64,000 nucleotides of DNA from JAFECT01 sp036501825. GTDB taxonomy: Bacteria > Pseudomonadota > Alphaproteobacteria > Caulobacterales > Caulobacteraceae. The stretch's first letter is position 1. The number at the start of each line of letters is the position of its first letter. Below, piece after piece: positions 27,423-35,885 of the stretch. The notes beneath the pieces are model-generated. The model was not told where the DNA came from. It did no database searches and was given only the letters and a program-made list of their open reading frames with translations. The stretch covers positions 806,001 to 870,000 of the forward strand of contig DASXZP010000036.1 in the NCBI GenBank assembly GCA_036501825.1, in the 5' to 3' direction. The translations under genes and the position numbers were made by a program.

Positions 27423-28433
27423 ATGAACGAAACGGCCGAAATCAACGCCAAAAAAGCTGGGGGCGACTACGACGCGTCGGCCTATCGGCGCGCCGGCCGC
27501 GGCAGGATCTACGACGGCATCATCGACACCATCGGCGACACGCCGCTGGTGCGCCTGCCCAGGCTAACGGCAGAGTTGAAGCCCAAGGCCGAGGTTCTCG
27601 CCAAGCTCGAGTTCTTCAACCCCCTGGCCAGCGGGAAGGACCGCATCGGCGTCTCGATGATCGCCGCGCTGGAGGCCAACGGCCTGCTGAAGCCCGGCTC
27701 GACCCTTGTGGAGCCCACCAGCGGCAACACCGGCATCGCGCTCGCCTTCGTGGCCGCCGCCAAGGGCTATCGTCTGATCCTGGTCATGCCCGAGAGCATG
27801 TCGATGGAGCGGCGCAAGATGCTGCTCCTGCTGGGGGCCGAGCTGGAGCTGACCCCCGCCGAGGGCGGCATGCGCGCCTCCATCGCTCGGGCCCAGGAGA
27901 TTGTGGCCTCCACCCCCGGCGCGGTCATGCCGCAGCAATTCGACAACCCCGCCAACCCCATGATCCACCGAGTTTCGACCGCCGAGGAGATCTGGAACGA
28001 CACCCAGGGCCAGGTGGACGCGGTGGTCGCCGGCATCGGGACCTCGGGCACCATCACCGGCGTCGGCCAGGTGCTGAAGGCGCGCAAACCGGGGGTCCAG
28101 ATGATTGCCGTGGAGCCGGTCGCCTCGGCCATCCTGTCCGGGGGCACGCCGGGGCCGCACAAGATTCAGGGCATCGGCGGGGGCTTCGTCCCCTCCATCC
28201 TCGACCGCAGCGTGATCGACGGGGTCGAGACCGTCGATAACGAGGAGGCCTTCGCCATGGCGCACAAGGCCGCCGAGATCGAAGGCATCCCGGTCGGCAT
28301 CTCGTCGGGGGCGGCGCTGGCTGTGGCCTTCCGCCTGGCCGCGCGCGACGCCTACGCGGGTAAGATGATCGTAACCATCATCCCCAGTTTCGCGGAGCGG
28401 TACCTGTCGACGGCCTTGTTCGAGGATCTCTAG
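27423..28433 (+). CDS. cysK: Cysteine synthase A (O-acetylserine sulfhydrylase)
   Basis: This 336-residue PLP enzyme makes cysteine from O-acetylserine and sulfide. The PLP lysine is in NPLASGKDRIG (usual form SVKDR), the substrate loop is TSGNTGIAL, the phosphate-binding loop is GTSGTITG, and SSGAA precedes the C-terminal region. KIQGIGGGFVP is the conserved CysK segment. The ATG at 27423 follows GGGAGAAAG. The N-terminal 30 residues (ending YRRAGRGRIYDGI) are longer than in enteric CysK. It is divergent from ctrA and carries a canonical CtrA box upstream, so cell-cycle control is possible. Confidence 0.93.
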   Translation: MNETAEINAKKAGGDYDASAYRRAGRGRIYDGIIDTIGDTPLVRLPRLTAELKPKAEVLAKLEFFNPLASGKDRIGVSMIAALEANGLLKPGSTLVEPTSGNTGIALAFVAAAKGYRLILVMPESMSMERRKMLLLLGAELELTPAEGGMRASIARAQEIVASTPGAVMPQQFDNPANPMIHRVSTAEEIWNDTQGQVDAVVAGIGTSGTITGVGQVLKARKPGVQMIAVEPVASAILSGGTPGPHKIQGIGGGFVPSILDRSVIDGVETVDNEEAFAMAHKAAEIEGIPVGISSGAALAVAFRLAARDAYAGKMIVTIIPSFAERYLSTALFEDL

Positions 28434-28521
28434 GCCAAAATCCTCTTTGGGCGCGGCGTCTTGCAGTGTCCCAGGCTGGCTTGCTCACCACAAGTTAACC
28501 GGCCTGGGGTGAAGTGGTTAA

Positions 28522-29745
28522 ATGACCGAGACCTCGGCCAGACGCGACAGCCCCGCGACGGCGGACGCCGCGCCGCCCTCGCGCGCGCGCAAGGCGCTGC
28601 TCAAGCGTCTGGCGGACGTCGTCTCGCTGCCGGCCAGCCGGGTCAACGCCTTCGAACGCTCGATGACCGCCGACCTGCTGGTCGAGATGCTGCGCGAAGC
28701 CGAGGTCGATGAGCGTAATCGTGTCGCGCTGCGCCTCGCGCCCCTGGCCGAAATCCCCAACTGTCTGGTGCGGCTGTTGCTGCGCGACCGCATCGAAATC
28801 GCGCGCTTGCTGATCGACGACTGCGGCTCGCTGACCGACGCGGATCTGGTGGCCTGCGCGCGCGACGCCTCGACCGAGCACCGCCGCGCCATCGCCCACC
28901 GCAAGCAGATCACCGAGGTGGTCGCCGAAGCCGTGGCCGAGCCGCTGGAAACCGACGTCCTGCAGATGCTGCTGAACAACACCTCGGCGCGTCTGTCGCA
29001 GCCGGCGATGGAAGGCATCGTGGGCGCGTGCCGCCACGAGCCCTCGCTTATTCCCGCCCTGCTCAAGCGCATCGAGCTCAGACCGTCGGGCGCCTACATC
29101 ATGTTCTGGTGGTGCGACGGCGACGCGCGCCGCACCATCCTGCAACGCTTCGCCGTGTCGCGCGAAGTCCTGCAGGACGCGGTCGAGGACGTGTTCGCTC
29201 TGGGCGCCCAGGAGAACTGGGAAGACCCGCTCGCGCGCAAGGCGCTGCAGTTCATCGAACGGCGCCAGCGTAACCGCGGCGCCATCGAGAAGTCGCCCTA
29301 CGGCAGTCTCGAGGAAGCGGTGGCCGCGGCCGAGACCGGTCTCACCCGTGAGATCGCCCAGGAGATCGGCTACCTTTCCGGCATCAAGCCCGCGACCCTG
29401 GCCAAGATCCTCTCCGACCGCGGCGGCGAACCGATCGCGGTGCTGTGCAAGTCCACCGGCCTCGCCAAGTCGTCGCTGAAAACTCTGTGGCGGTCGATGA
29501 AGCGGCCCGAGTTCGACGCCGACGGCGGCTTGTCCGAAGCACTCGAGCGGGTGCTGATCACCTACGACATGATCGCCACCGACCGGGCCCAGACGGTGCT
29601 CAGGTACTGGAACTGGGCGTTGTCCTCGGCGCTGACGCCGACGCTCATGAAAGCCATCCGCGACGGTGACGAAGACTCGCTCGACGAATATTCCGTGCCG
29701 CAATGGGCGGCGATGCTTGCCCTCGCCGAAGATTTCGGCCGCTGA
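28522..29745 (+). CDS. DUF2336 family protein
   Basis: This 407-residue, wholly helical protein has HEAT-like short repeats: RVALRLAPLAEIPNCLVRLLLRDRIEIARLLIDD, then LTDADLVACARDASTEHRRAIAHR and EAVAEPLETDVLQMLLNN. This pattern is DUF2336, common and uncharacterised in alphaproteobacteria. It has no signal peptide or membrane segment, so it is probably a cytoplasmic scaffold or regulator. Half-sites TTAACC and GGTTAA lie within 30 bases of the ATG. A second, divergent family member is encoded at 40739-41827. Confidence 0.85.
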   Translation: MTETSARRDSPATADAAPPSRARKALLKRLADVVSLPASRVNAFERSMTADLLVEMLREAEVDERNRVALRLAPLAEIPNCLVRLLLRDRIEIARLLIDDCGSLTDADLVACARDASTEHRRAIAHRKQITEVVAEAVAEPLETDVLQMLLNNTSARLSQPAMEGIVGACRHEPSLIPALLKRIELRPSGAYIMFWWCDGDARRTILQRFAVSREVLQDAVEDVFALGAQENWEDPLARKALQFIERRQRNRGAIEKSPYGSLEEAVAAAETGLTREIAQEIGYLSGIKPATLAKILSDRGGEPIAVLCKSTGLAKSSLKTLWRSMKRPEFDADGGLSEALERVLITYDMIATDRAQTVLRYWNWALSSALTPTLMKAIRDGDEDSLDEYSVPQWAAMLALAEDFGR

Positions 29746-29813
29746 GCTACCTTACCGCCGTACACGAATTGCCCAGCCTGCTTGGGACCGTTTCTTTAAT
29801 CAAATAAACCCGA

Positions 29814-29836
29814 CCCGGGATATTGTGTATCCCGGG
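29814..29836. promoter_or_regulatory. Palindrome upstream of mucR
   Basis: CCCGGGATA and TATCCCGGG form a perfect 9-bp inverted repeat with a 5-base spacer, 83 bases before the mucR ATG, in a locally A/T-rich stretch. No T-run follows. It may be an operator or an RNA hairpin in the mucR leader. Confidence 0.5.
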
Positions 29837-29918
29837 GAAGCTCTATATTTACCGAAGCAACGCTCGAAGACTCGAATCGAGTCGGGACAGCAACCCTGGC
29901 TTCGGGAACCCAAGCATT

Positions 29919-30344
29919 ATGGACGACAAGGCTGAAATCATTGAGATGACGGCGGACATCGTGTCCGCTTACGTCGGGAACAATTCCGTTTCCTCGAGCG
30001 ATCTGCCCAATCTGATCCAGAGCGTGCACCGCGCTCTGTCGGCGGTGACCTCCGGCGCCATGGAAGTCGCGCCCGCCCCGAAGGAGCCGGCGGTCCCGCT
30101 GAAGCGGTCGATCACCCCGGACTACCTCGTGTGTCTGGAAGACGGGCGGAAGTTCAAGTCGCTGAAGCGCCACCTGCGCACCAAGTACGACATGAGCCCC
30201 GACGAGTATCGCTCCAAGTGGGGCCTGCCCAAGGACTATCCGATGGTCGCCCCGAACTACGCCAAGGCGCGTTCGGACCTGGCCAAGCAGATGGGTCTGG
30301 GCCAGGGCGGCCGCAAACCCGCCCGCAAGGGCCGCGGCGGCTGA
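29919..30344 (+). CDS. mucR: MucR/Ros family transcriptional regulator
   Basis: This 141-residue protein has an N-terminal helical dimerisation part (EIIEMTADIVSAYVGNN, LPNLIQSVHRAL) and a C-terminal Ros-type DNA-binding domain (PDYLVCLEDGRKFKSLKRHL, YDMSPDEYRSKWGLPKDYP). The zinc-ligand positions read Cys72, Asp75, His85 and Lys89, so two of the four classic Ros Cys2His2 ligands are replaced. The basic tail is rich in Gly, Lys and Arg. In Caulobacter MucR1/2 act with SciP and CtrA on cell-cycle genes, and MucR proteins bind A/T-rich DNA. I prefer ATG 29919 to in-frame upstream starts because MDDKAEI is the normal MucR beginning. A strong terminator follows. Confidence 0.95.
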   Translation: MDDKAEIIEMTADIVSAYVGNNSVSSSDLPNLIQSVHRALSAVTSGAMEVAPAPKEPAVPLKRSITPDYLVCLEDGRKFKSLKRHLRTKYDMSPDEYRSKWGLPKDYPMVAPNYAKARSDLAKQMGLGQGGRKPARKGRGG

Positions 30345-30370
30345 GCCCAGCCGAACTTCAGGGTTCCAGG

Positions 30371-30406
30371 ACGCCCCGCGGTTATGCCGCGGGGCGTTTA
30401 CTTTAT
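30371..30406 (+). terminator. Rho-independent terminator of mucR
   Basis: An 11-bp stem (ACGCCCCGCGG 30371-30381 with CCGCGGGGCGT 30387-30397) and a 5-base loop are followed by TTACTTTAT. It starts 27 bases after the mucR stop. Confidence 0.9.
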
Positions 30407-30477
30407 CGGCGCCGCTTTAAGCTTGCGGCGCAGGGCGACGCTGGCCACAGTATGAGAAGTAACCTCGAGGAACGCGG

Positions 30478-30969
30478 ATGATTGCGCAGACGGGAGCGCC
30501 CGCCTCGGCGCTTCGGGCGCACGAGGAGCTCTACGGCTACTGGTCGGCGCTGAAGAAGCCTGACCGCCTGCCGGGGCGGCGCGATATCGACCCGGCCGAT
30601 TTCAAGCGCCTGTTGCCGACGGTCAGTCTGGTCGACGTGGTCGCGCGCGATCCGCTGGACTTCAAGACGCGATTGGCCGGGACCGGCCTCTACAGCGTCT
30701 ACGGCCGCGAGATCACCGGCCTGCGCATGGAAGACATCTACCCGGCGCCGGAAGCCGCCGAGTGGCGCGACCGGCTGAAACGCGTGGTCGAAACCCGCAA
30801 GCCCGCCATGGGCGTCCACTCGTTGGCCTGGCGCGGCACCGGCCGCCTGTCGATCGTGTGGCTGCGCCTGCCGCTGGCGGGCGACGGCGCAACGGTGGAC
30901 ATGATCCTGGGCTACGACGCGGTGGTCGGCGTGAGAGACGAACCGCCGAGCGGCGTGCGGGCGGCGTAA
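30478..30969 (+). CDS. PAS domain protein (PAS_5 type)
   Basis: This 163-residue protein is a single PAS-like domain: RAHEELYGYWSALKKPDRLPGRRDIDPADFKRLLP at the start, VVARDPLDFKTRLAGTGLYSVYGREITGL in the core, and RLSIVWLRLPLAGDGATVDMILGYD in the last strands. This matches PAS_5 proteins, an alphaproteobacterial group of stand-alone PAS domains with unknown partners. There is no membrane segment. ATG 30478 is preceded by GAGGAACGCGG. The stop lies one base before a palindromic element. Confidence 0.85.
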   Translation: MIAQTGAPASALRAHEELYGYWSALKKPDRLPGRRDIDPADFKRLLPTVSLVDVVARDPLDFKTRLAGTGLYSVYGREITGLRMEDIYPAPEAAEWRDRLKRVVETRKPAMGVHSLAWRGTGRLSIVWLRLPLAGDGATVDMILGYDAVVGVRDEPPSGVRAA

Positions 30970-30970
30970 C

Positions 30971-31173
30971 AAAATCCTCCCCCCGCGTGAAGCGCGTAGG
31001 GGAGGGGGACCGCCGAAGGCGGTGGAGGGGCCAGCGCGACGTTGGCCGATGCAAGCGCCCTCTACGCCTCACGTCGCGCAGTGTTTCGCGCGCTAGTCAC
31101 TCACCGTCGCGCCGGCCCCTCCGTCGGCCTCCGGCCGACACCTCCCCTGCGGCCTTCGGCCGGGGGACGATTT
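30971..31173. repeat. Palindromic element, family B copy 1
   Basis: The left end AAAATCCTCCCCCC (30971 on) and right end GGGGGACGATTT (ending 31173) are inverted. Inner hairpins occur in each arm (GCGTGAAGCGCG; CCGCCGAAGGCGG; GGCCTCCGGCC; GGCCTTCGGCC). The left end abuts the PAS-gene stop and the right end supplies the TAA stop of sufE. It is a close relative of the element at 56949-57138. Confidence 0.9.
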
Positions 31174-31597
31174 AAGAGGTCGCGGCGCGCGCTTCCGCCC
31201 GTATCCGTTCGATCATGGCGTTGAGGCCGTTGGCGCGTTGGCTGGACAGGGCTTCGGGCAAGCCGAGTTTCGCCATGGCGGCTTGGGCGTCGAAGGCGGC
31301 GATCGCCTGCGGCGTGCGGCCGGAGTAGAGTTTCAGCAAGACCGCAATCAGGCCCTTCACGATGTGCGCGTCGGAGTCGGCGCGGAAGTGAAGCGTGCCG
31401 TCCCCCTCTCGCGACGTCGTGATCCACACCTGGCTCGCGCAGCCGCGCACCTTGTTCGCGTCGACGTGGTCTTCGTCGGGCAGCGGCTCGAGCTCGCGCC
31501 CCAGATCGATCAGGAAGCGATAGCGCTGCTCCCAGTCGCCCAGCACCTCGAAGGTGTCGGCCAGATCTGCCAGCGCGTCATCCATCGTCTCAGCCAT
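31172..31597 (-). CDS. sufE: Fe-S assembly sulfur acceptor SufE
   Basis: This 141-residue SufE-like protein takes persulfide sulfur from SufS cysteine desulfurase and stimulates it. The acceptor is Cys53 in NKVRGCASQVWI, and the rest of the fold is recognisable: WEQRYRFLIDLGRELEPLP, DSDAHIVKGLIAVLLKLYSG, and QRANGLNAMIERIRAEA. No other suf genes are near. Its TAA stop lies at the edge of a palindromic element (30971-31173), so the C-terminal boundary may have been set by insertion of that element. Confidence 0.94.
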   Translation of the reverse strand: MAETMDDALADLADTFEVLGDWEQRYRFLIDLGRELEPLPDEDHVDANKVRGCASQVWITTSREGDGTLHFRADSDAHIVKGLIAVLLKLYSGRTPQAIAAFDAQAAMAKLGLPEALSSQRANGLNAMIERIRAEARAATS

Positions 31598-31637
31598 GAG
31601 CGCGACATAGGCGCTCAGGGACGAACGGGCAAACGGC

Positions 31638-32432
31638 TCAGCCCGCGCGGCGCAGGGTGATGGTGGCCGCGAGGCCCCGGCCCGGGGCGGTGTCGACCGA
31701 GAAGGTCCCGCCCAGGGTCTTGCAGATCAGATCGACCAGCGGCCAGCCGAGACCGGCGCCTTCGACCCGGCGCACCAGGGCGTTTTCACCCTGCTCGAAC
31801 GGCCGCATCAGGCGCGGCGCCTCGGCCGGGTCGAGCCCTTCGCCGTCGTCGATGACGCTCAGCTGCACCAGCGGCCCCTGGGCGCGGCCGACCAGCCGCA
31901 CCGTGGAGCCCTCGGGCGCATATTGCGCGGCGTTCTGAATCAGGCAGACCAGCGCGGTGCGCGCGGCCCGCGCATCGGCCAGCGCGGCGGGCGAGGGGAT
32001 CGGCGTCTCGATCGAAATCTTCAGCCGCCGCTGTTCGAGTTCCTCGGAACAACTGTGCGCGGCTTCGGCGAACAGGGCGTCCAGCGGTTCGGCGCGGGGG
32101 TCGAGCTCGACCTGGCCACTCTCCAGCTTGACGATTTCAAGAACCTGATTGACCAGCTTCAACAGCCGGTGGCCGCTGACCCGGATAATCTCGCCGTATT
32201 CGCGGTACTGGGCCGGGATCGGGCCGCACATCTCCGACGAAATGATCTCCGAGAATCCGATGATGGCGTTCAGCGGCGTGCGCATCTCATGGCTGACCAT
32301 GCGCAGGAACGAGCGCGGCGCGGCGTCGACCGCAGGTTGGGCCGCAGGCTGGTCCACCGCGCGCGGGCGCGCCGCCGGGGCGGGCGCCTCGGATTCGGGG
32401 ACTTGACGGCCTCTGGGAAGGGCCTGGGACAT
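31638..32432 (-). CDS. Soluble histidine kinase related to the DivJ/PleC group
   Basis: This 264-residue protein has a Pro/Ala-rich disordered N-terminus of about 40 residues and then goes straight into the kinase core, with no membrane segment or sensor domain. The H-box is FLRMVSHEMRTPLNAIIGFSE (His48). SGHRLLKLVNQVLEIVKLESGQ mirrors the DivJ/PleC dimerisation hairpin. The ATPase part has QNAAQYAPEG (N box), DDGEGLD (G1) and GAGLGWPLV (G2, usual form GLGL). It is divergent from the divJ-like gene. It may be a partner kinase or a phosphatase on the DivK branch, which is inference. ATG 32432 is preferred over an upstream GTG reading. Confidence 0.88.
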   Translation of the reverse strand: MSQALPRGRQVPESEAPAPAARPRAVDQPAAQPAVDAAPRSFLRMVSHEMRTPLNAIIGFSEIISSEMCGPIPAQYREYGEIIRVSGHRLLKLVNQVLEIVKLESGQVELDPRAEPLDALFAEAAHSCSEELEQRRLKISIETPIPSPAALADARAARTALVCLIQNAAQYAPEGSTVRLVGRAQGPLVQLSVIDDGEGLDPAEAPRLMRPFEQGENALVRRVEGAGLGWPLVDLICKTLGGTFSVDTAPGRGLAATITLRRAG

Positions 32433-32591
32433 GCTGGCCTCCGGCCTCGCTATCGCTACACGGGCAGGATGGCACAACGCGATTACCGGACCGTTTCCCC
32501 AGGTTGCTAACAGGACCTTCGCGCGAAGCGTGCGAGCGCTCGCACAAGGGCTTCAGTCCCGCTACCATCACCGTAGGAAACCCCCTGAGTC

Positions 32592-34322
32592 GTGCGATTC
32601 TTGGTGAACGCGCCGCAAACCATTGAGACCGGGCCCCAGCCCGCGCCTGAGCCCCCGGTTGAGCCGGGCCGCACAGGTGCGCCTGCCGATCCGGCCCACG
32701 CGGCGGCGCTGTTGCAGCACGGGGTGTGGAGCGTGGGCGTGCTCGCCGCGCTCGGGCTTCTGCTCTGGCTCGTCCCCGGCCTTTCGGCGTCGACGGTGGC
32801 GGCGCTGGTCGTCGCAGCGGTCCCCGGCATCGCAGCCCAGGGGCTGCGGTTTCGCGACGGTGAGCGGCTGCGTATCGGCCTGATCGGCGTCTGGGCGTTC
32901 TGCGCCGCTTTCGCCGCCGGCGTGACCGGCGGTCTTGCGGGTCCGCTGGCCGGTCTGTGCGCGGCGCCCTTTGCCGCGGCGCTGTCCTTCGACAATCGCA
33001 GACTGGTGTCGGGCGGCGCGGCGCTTTCGCTCGTCGCGTTTGCGCTGGCGCTGTGGGCGTCGCTCGCCTCGGGCGCGGCGCTGCCGGATCTGTCCACCGC
33101 GGTGTGGCTGGGCGCGCTCGCCGTCGGATCGGTCGCGACCTGGATCGCCGCCAGCATCACCCGCGCGCTGCGCGGCCGCAGCGAACGCGCCGCCAGCGCC
33201 GAGGTCGCGCTGTCGCGTCTCGAATACGTCCTCGCACAACAACCGCAGCTGCTCCTGACCCTCGAAGCGACGGGACGTCTGAGCGCCGCCTACGGCGCGC
33301 CGCCGCCGGGCTTTTCGCTCGACCAGTTGTTCACCCAGGGCCTGATCGCTTCCGCCTATCATCCCGACCGCGCTGGCCTGCAAAACGCGCTCTTGCGCGC
33401 GGCGACCCACGGCGCGGCGGAGTTCGGCTTTACCCCCTGGGCGTCCCTCGATCGCTTTTCAGCCATCGCCCTTCGCCGGCTTCCGGACGGCCGCCTGATC
33501 GGCGCTCTGCGCGACGCCAGCATCCAGCATGCGCGCGAGGCGGCGCTGGAGGCCGCGCGTTCCGAGGCGGAAAACCTCAACGCCGGCAAGTCGCGTTTCC
33601 TGGCCAACATGAGCCATGAACTGCGCACGCCGCTGAACGCGGTGATCGGCTTCTCCGACGTCATGCGCCAGCGCCTGTTCGGCCCGATGCCCGAACGCTA
33701 CGCCGAATACGCCGAACTGATCCACGAGTCCGGCGGCCACCTGCTCGACCTGATCAACGACGTGCTCGACATGTCGAAGATCGAGGCGGCGCGCTACGAG
33801 CTGCACAAGGAAGTCTTCGACGCGCGCGAACCGGTCTCGGCCGCCCTGCGCCTCGTACGCGGTCAGGCGGAGGACGCCGAGATCGCGCTGAACGGCGTGC
33901 TGCCGACCGAGCCGGTGCACGTGGACGCCGACCAGCGCGCGATCAAGCAGATCGTGCTGAACCTGTTGTCCAACGCCATGAAGTTCACCCCCGCCGGCGG
34001 CTCGATCACCGTGGTGTTGAACCAGGACGCCGGCGTGCTCGAACTCTGCGTCGCCGACACCGGCCTCGGCGTCGCGCCCGAAGACCTCACGCGCCTCGGG
34101 CGTCCCTTCGAACAGGCGGGCGACGCCTTGTCGAAAGCGCAAGGCTCGGGCCTTGGCCTGTCGCTGGTGCGCGCCTTCTCACGCCTGCACGGCGGCGAGA
34201 TGACCATCGAGAGCACCCTGGGCGAAGGCACCGCGGTGACCGTGCGCCTGCCGGTGGTGGTGGCGGAAGAGGGCGGCCCGCGCCGCGGCGCCGAAATCAT
34301 CCCGATCGAAACGCGGCGCTAA
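32592..34322 (+). CDS. divJ: Membrane histidine kinase, DivJ-like
   Basis: This 576-residue sensor kinase has about six membrane helices (residues 45-190), a PAS-like segment (about 205-310) and a class I kinase core. His342 lies in FLANMSHELRTPLNAVIGFSD. The stretch LINDVLDMSKIEAARYEL and the neighbouring PMPERYAEYAELIHESGGH are typical of Caulobacter DivJ/PleC kinases. The ATPase domain has NLLSNAMKF, DTGLGV and GSGLGLSLV. DivJ phosphorylates DivK at the stalked pole and so controls CckA-ChpT-CtrA. The six-helix N-terminus without a large periplasmic domain favours DivJ over PleC. The start is GTG 32592. Its stop overlaps the convergent gene's stop. Confidence 0.8.
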   Translation: MRFLVNAPQTIETGPQPAPEPPVEPGRTGAPADPAHAAALLQHGVWSVGVLAALGLLLWLVPGLSASTVAALVVAAVPGIAAQGLRFRDGERLRIGLIGVWAFCAAFAAGVTGGLAGPLAGLCAAPFAAALSFDNRRLVSGGAALSLVAFALALWASLASGAALPDLSTAVWLGALAVGSVATWIAASITRALRGRSERAASAEVALSRLEYVLAQQPQLLLTLEATGRLSAAYGAPPPGFSLDQLFTQGLIASAYHPDRAGLQNALLRAATHGAAEFGFTPWASLDRFSAIALRRLPDGRLIGALRDASIQHAREAALEAARSEAENLNAGKSRFLANMSHELRTPLNAVIGFSDVMRQRLFGPMPERYAEYAELIHESGGHLLDLINDVLDMSKIEAARYELHKEVFDAREPVSAALRLVRGQAEDAEIALNGVLPTEPVHVDADQRAIKQIVLNLLSNAMKFTPAGGSITVVLNQDAGVLELCVADTGLGVAPEDLTRLGRPFEQAGDALSKAQGSGLGLSLVRAFSRLHGGEMTIESTLGEGTAVTVRLPVVVAEEGGPRRGAEIIPIETRR

Positions 34323-35191
34323 ACGGGTCCCAGTTTCAGGAACGAGAGACCGGCGGCGACGTCGCCCACTTCGAAGGAGGCGGTGCGCACGCGGTCGCCG
34401 GAGAACAGGAACTCCACCGCGAAACTCTCACGCGGATCGAGGCCCGCCAGCGCGTCTATGGAGGCGGCGGGGAAGCGGAACGCCATGCCGTGTTCGCGAC
34501 CCGCCGGCGTCAAGCGCCCCGCGTCGTCCACCGCTTCGGCGAGCACCAGCTTGGACGCCCAGCGCGGCGGCAGCGGCCGGTTCTTCGGCGCGCCGATCCA
34601 GGCCGTGTGCGTGCGGCTCACGTCGCGAAAGACCAGACGCGCGGCATAGGGCCGCTCACCGTTGAAGGCGGCGACCGCGATCAGGCCGGTCTGATTGTTC
34701 TGGCCGACGACGCCGAACGACACGGGGTCGGATCCGGCGTTGGCCGTCTCCACCAGCCGCCAGGTGATCGAGCTATAGGCGGAACGGTCCGCGCGCCATG
34801 CGGCGGCGGCGCCGGGAAAGTCCATGTGCGGCGTCTTGCTCCAGCCGTCGAAGGCGCTGCGCACGCGTTGTGCGGCGATCTTCAGGTCGGGTGAAGCGCA
34901 GTCGACGCTGTCGGCGCGTTGGGTCGCGCGCGTGGTCACACCGTTCACCGTCGCGCCGTCGGCGCCGGCGCGCAGCGCTGCGCCGCGCGCCTGATTGGCG
35001 GAGGCTTCGAGCGCGGCGCCGATCTGCGGCGCGAACAGGCGGCAGCGGTTGTCCGCCACGGTCATCAGCTCGCGCTCGTAATAGAGGTCCATGGCCGACG
35101 CCGCCTGGGCCGCAACGGGTGCGAGCGCCGTGATCAATGCGATCGCGCCGGGCAGGGCCGTTTTCAGCGTCAGGTGATGGGCGATGCCCAT
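34319..35191 (-). CDS. Periplasmic protein of unknown function
   Basis: This 290-residue protein has a signal peptide (TALPGAIALITALAPVAAQAA) and a soluble mature part with two cysteines (NRCRLF, VDCASP). The middle is a beta-rich region (WRLVETANAGSDPVSFGVVGQNNQTGLIAV) and the end is beta-sandwich-like (ESFAVEFLFSGDRVRTASFEVGDV). I recognise no family. Its stop overlaps the divJ stop on the other strand by three bases, so there is no intergenic terminator between them. Confidence 0.75.
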   Translation of the reverse strand: MGIAHHLTLKTALPGAIALITALAPVAAQAASAMDLYYERELMTVADNRCRLFAPQIGAALEASANQARGAALRAGADGATVNGVTTRATQRADSVDCASPDLKIAAQRVRSAFDGWSKTPHMDFPGAAAAWRADRSAYSSITWRLVETANAGSDPVSFGVVGQNNQTGLIAVAAFNGERPYAARLVFRDVSRTHTAWIGAPKNRPLPPRWASKLVLAEAVDDAGRLTPAGREHGMAFRFPAASIDALAGLDPRESFAVEFLFSGDRVRTASFEVGDVAAGLSFLKLGPV

Positions 35192-35276
35192 GGATCGGCT
35201 TTCGTCTATGGTCGGAAGTTACGGCGAAGCCTAAGGCTTTGCCCTTGAAGTTCGGTTTCCAGGCAGGGTTAAGCGA

Positions 35277-35609
35277 GTGTTGCTGTCCACCGACCTCTGG
35301 GCCGGCGCCCTGATCCGGCGCGCGGAACTCGCCGGCGCCTTCGCCACCGTCGCGCGCAAGGGCGACGCGCGCGCGGGCACGGTGCTGGTCAAGGCGCTGA
35401 ACCGCCGCTCCGGCCAGGCGCGCCTCTATGCCGAAGCGCTGCGCGGCGAAGGTGAGCGGGTGTGGATGCAGCCGGTCCCCTCACAGCAGGAGGCCGACCT
35501 CGACGCCTACGTCGAACGCCAGGTCCGCATCGACCCGGACCTCTGGCTGATCGAAATCGAAGACGCCGAGGGACGCCACTTTCTGACCGAGCCGGTGGAG
35601 GACGGATAA
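35277..35609 (+). CDS. DUF1491 family protein
   Basis: This 110-residue protein matches the alphaproteobacterial DUF1491 family: LSTDLWAGALIRRAELAGAF at the start, ARKGDARAGTVLVKALNRRSGQ, then DPDLWLIEIEDAEGRHFLTEP at the end. The function is unknown. The start is GTG 35277, and the protein is cytoplasmic. The stop is followed almost at once by a palindromic element. Confidence 0.85.
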   Translation: MLLSTDLWAGALIRRAELAGAFATVARKGDARAGTVLVKALNRRSGQARLYAEALRGEGERVWMQPVPSQQEADLDAYVERQVRIDPDLWLIEIEDAEGRHFLTEPVEDG

Positions 35610-35610
35610 G

Positions 35611-35764
35611 TACCCTCCCTCTTCGATAGAGGGAGGGCAGGGAGGGAGATGGGGGCAGGCGGCCTCAGAAGTGAGCGCGGGCGGCGCCTCCCGCGCCTAC
35701 TCGGCGCCAGCGTACACTCATCTCCATCCCCGACCCTTCCTCCATCGAGGAGGAAGGGAGACCT
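35611..35764. repeat. Palindromic element, family C copy 2
   Basis: Left arm CCCTCCCTCTTCGATAGAGG and right arm CCTTCCTCCATCGAGGAGG are inverted. They are followed inward by GGCAGGGAGGGAGATG and its complement CATCTCCATCCCCGACC. It lies directly after the DUF1491 stop at 35609. It is close in sequence to the copies at 14437 and 63023. Confidence 0.88.
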
Positions 35765-35885
35765 CTTTTGCAAGGCTCCCCAACCGTAGGGTTCGGTTAA
35801 CCGCCTTTCTCAACCAGACCTTATGCGGCCCGGGGTTAGGCTCCGCCCCAATCCGGCGTTCAGTCCGGTCTTCGGTGGGTGCGCG

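Noticed and set aside
28495..28524. CtrA box before the DUF2336 gene (TTAACC ... GGTTAA)
   Set aside because: The half-sites are inverted and about 18 bases apart, not TTAA-N7-TTAA. Noted only as half-sites.
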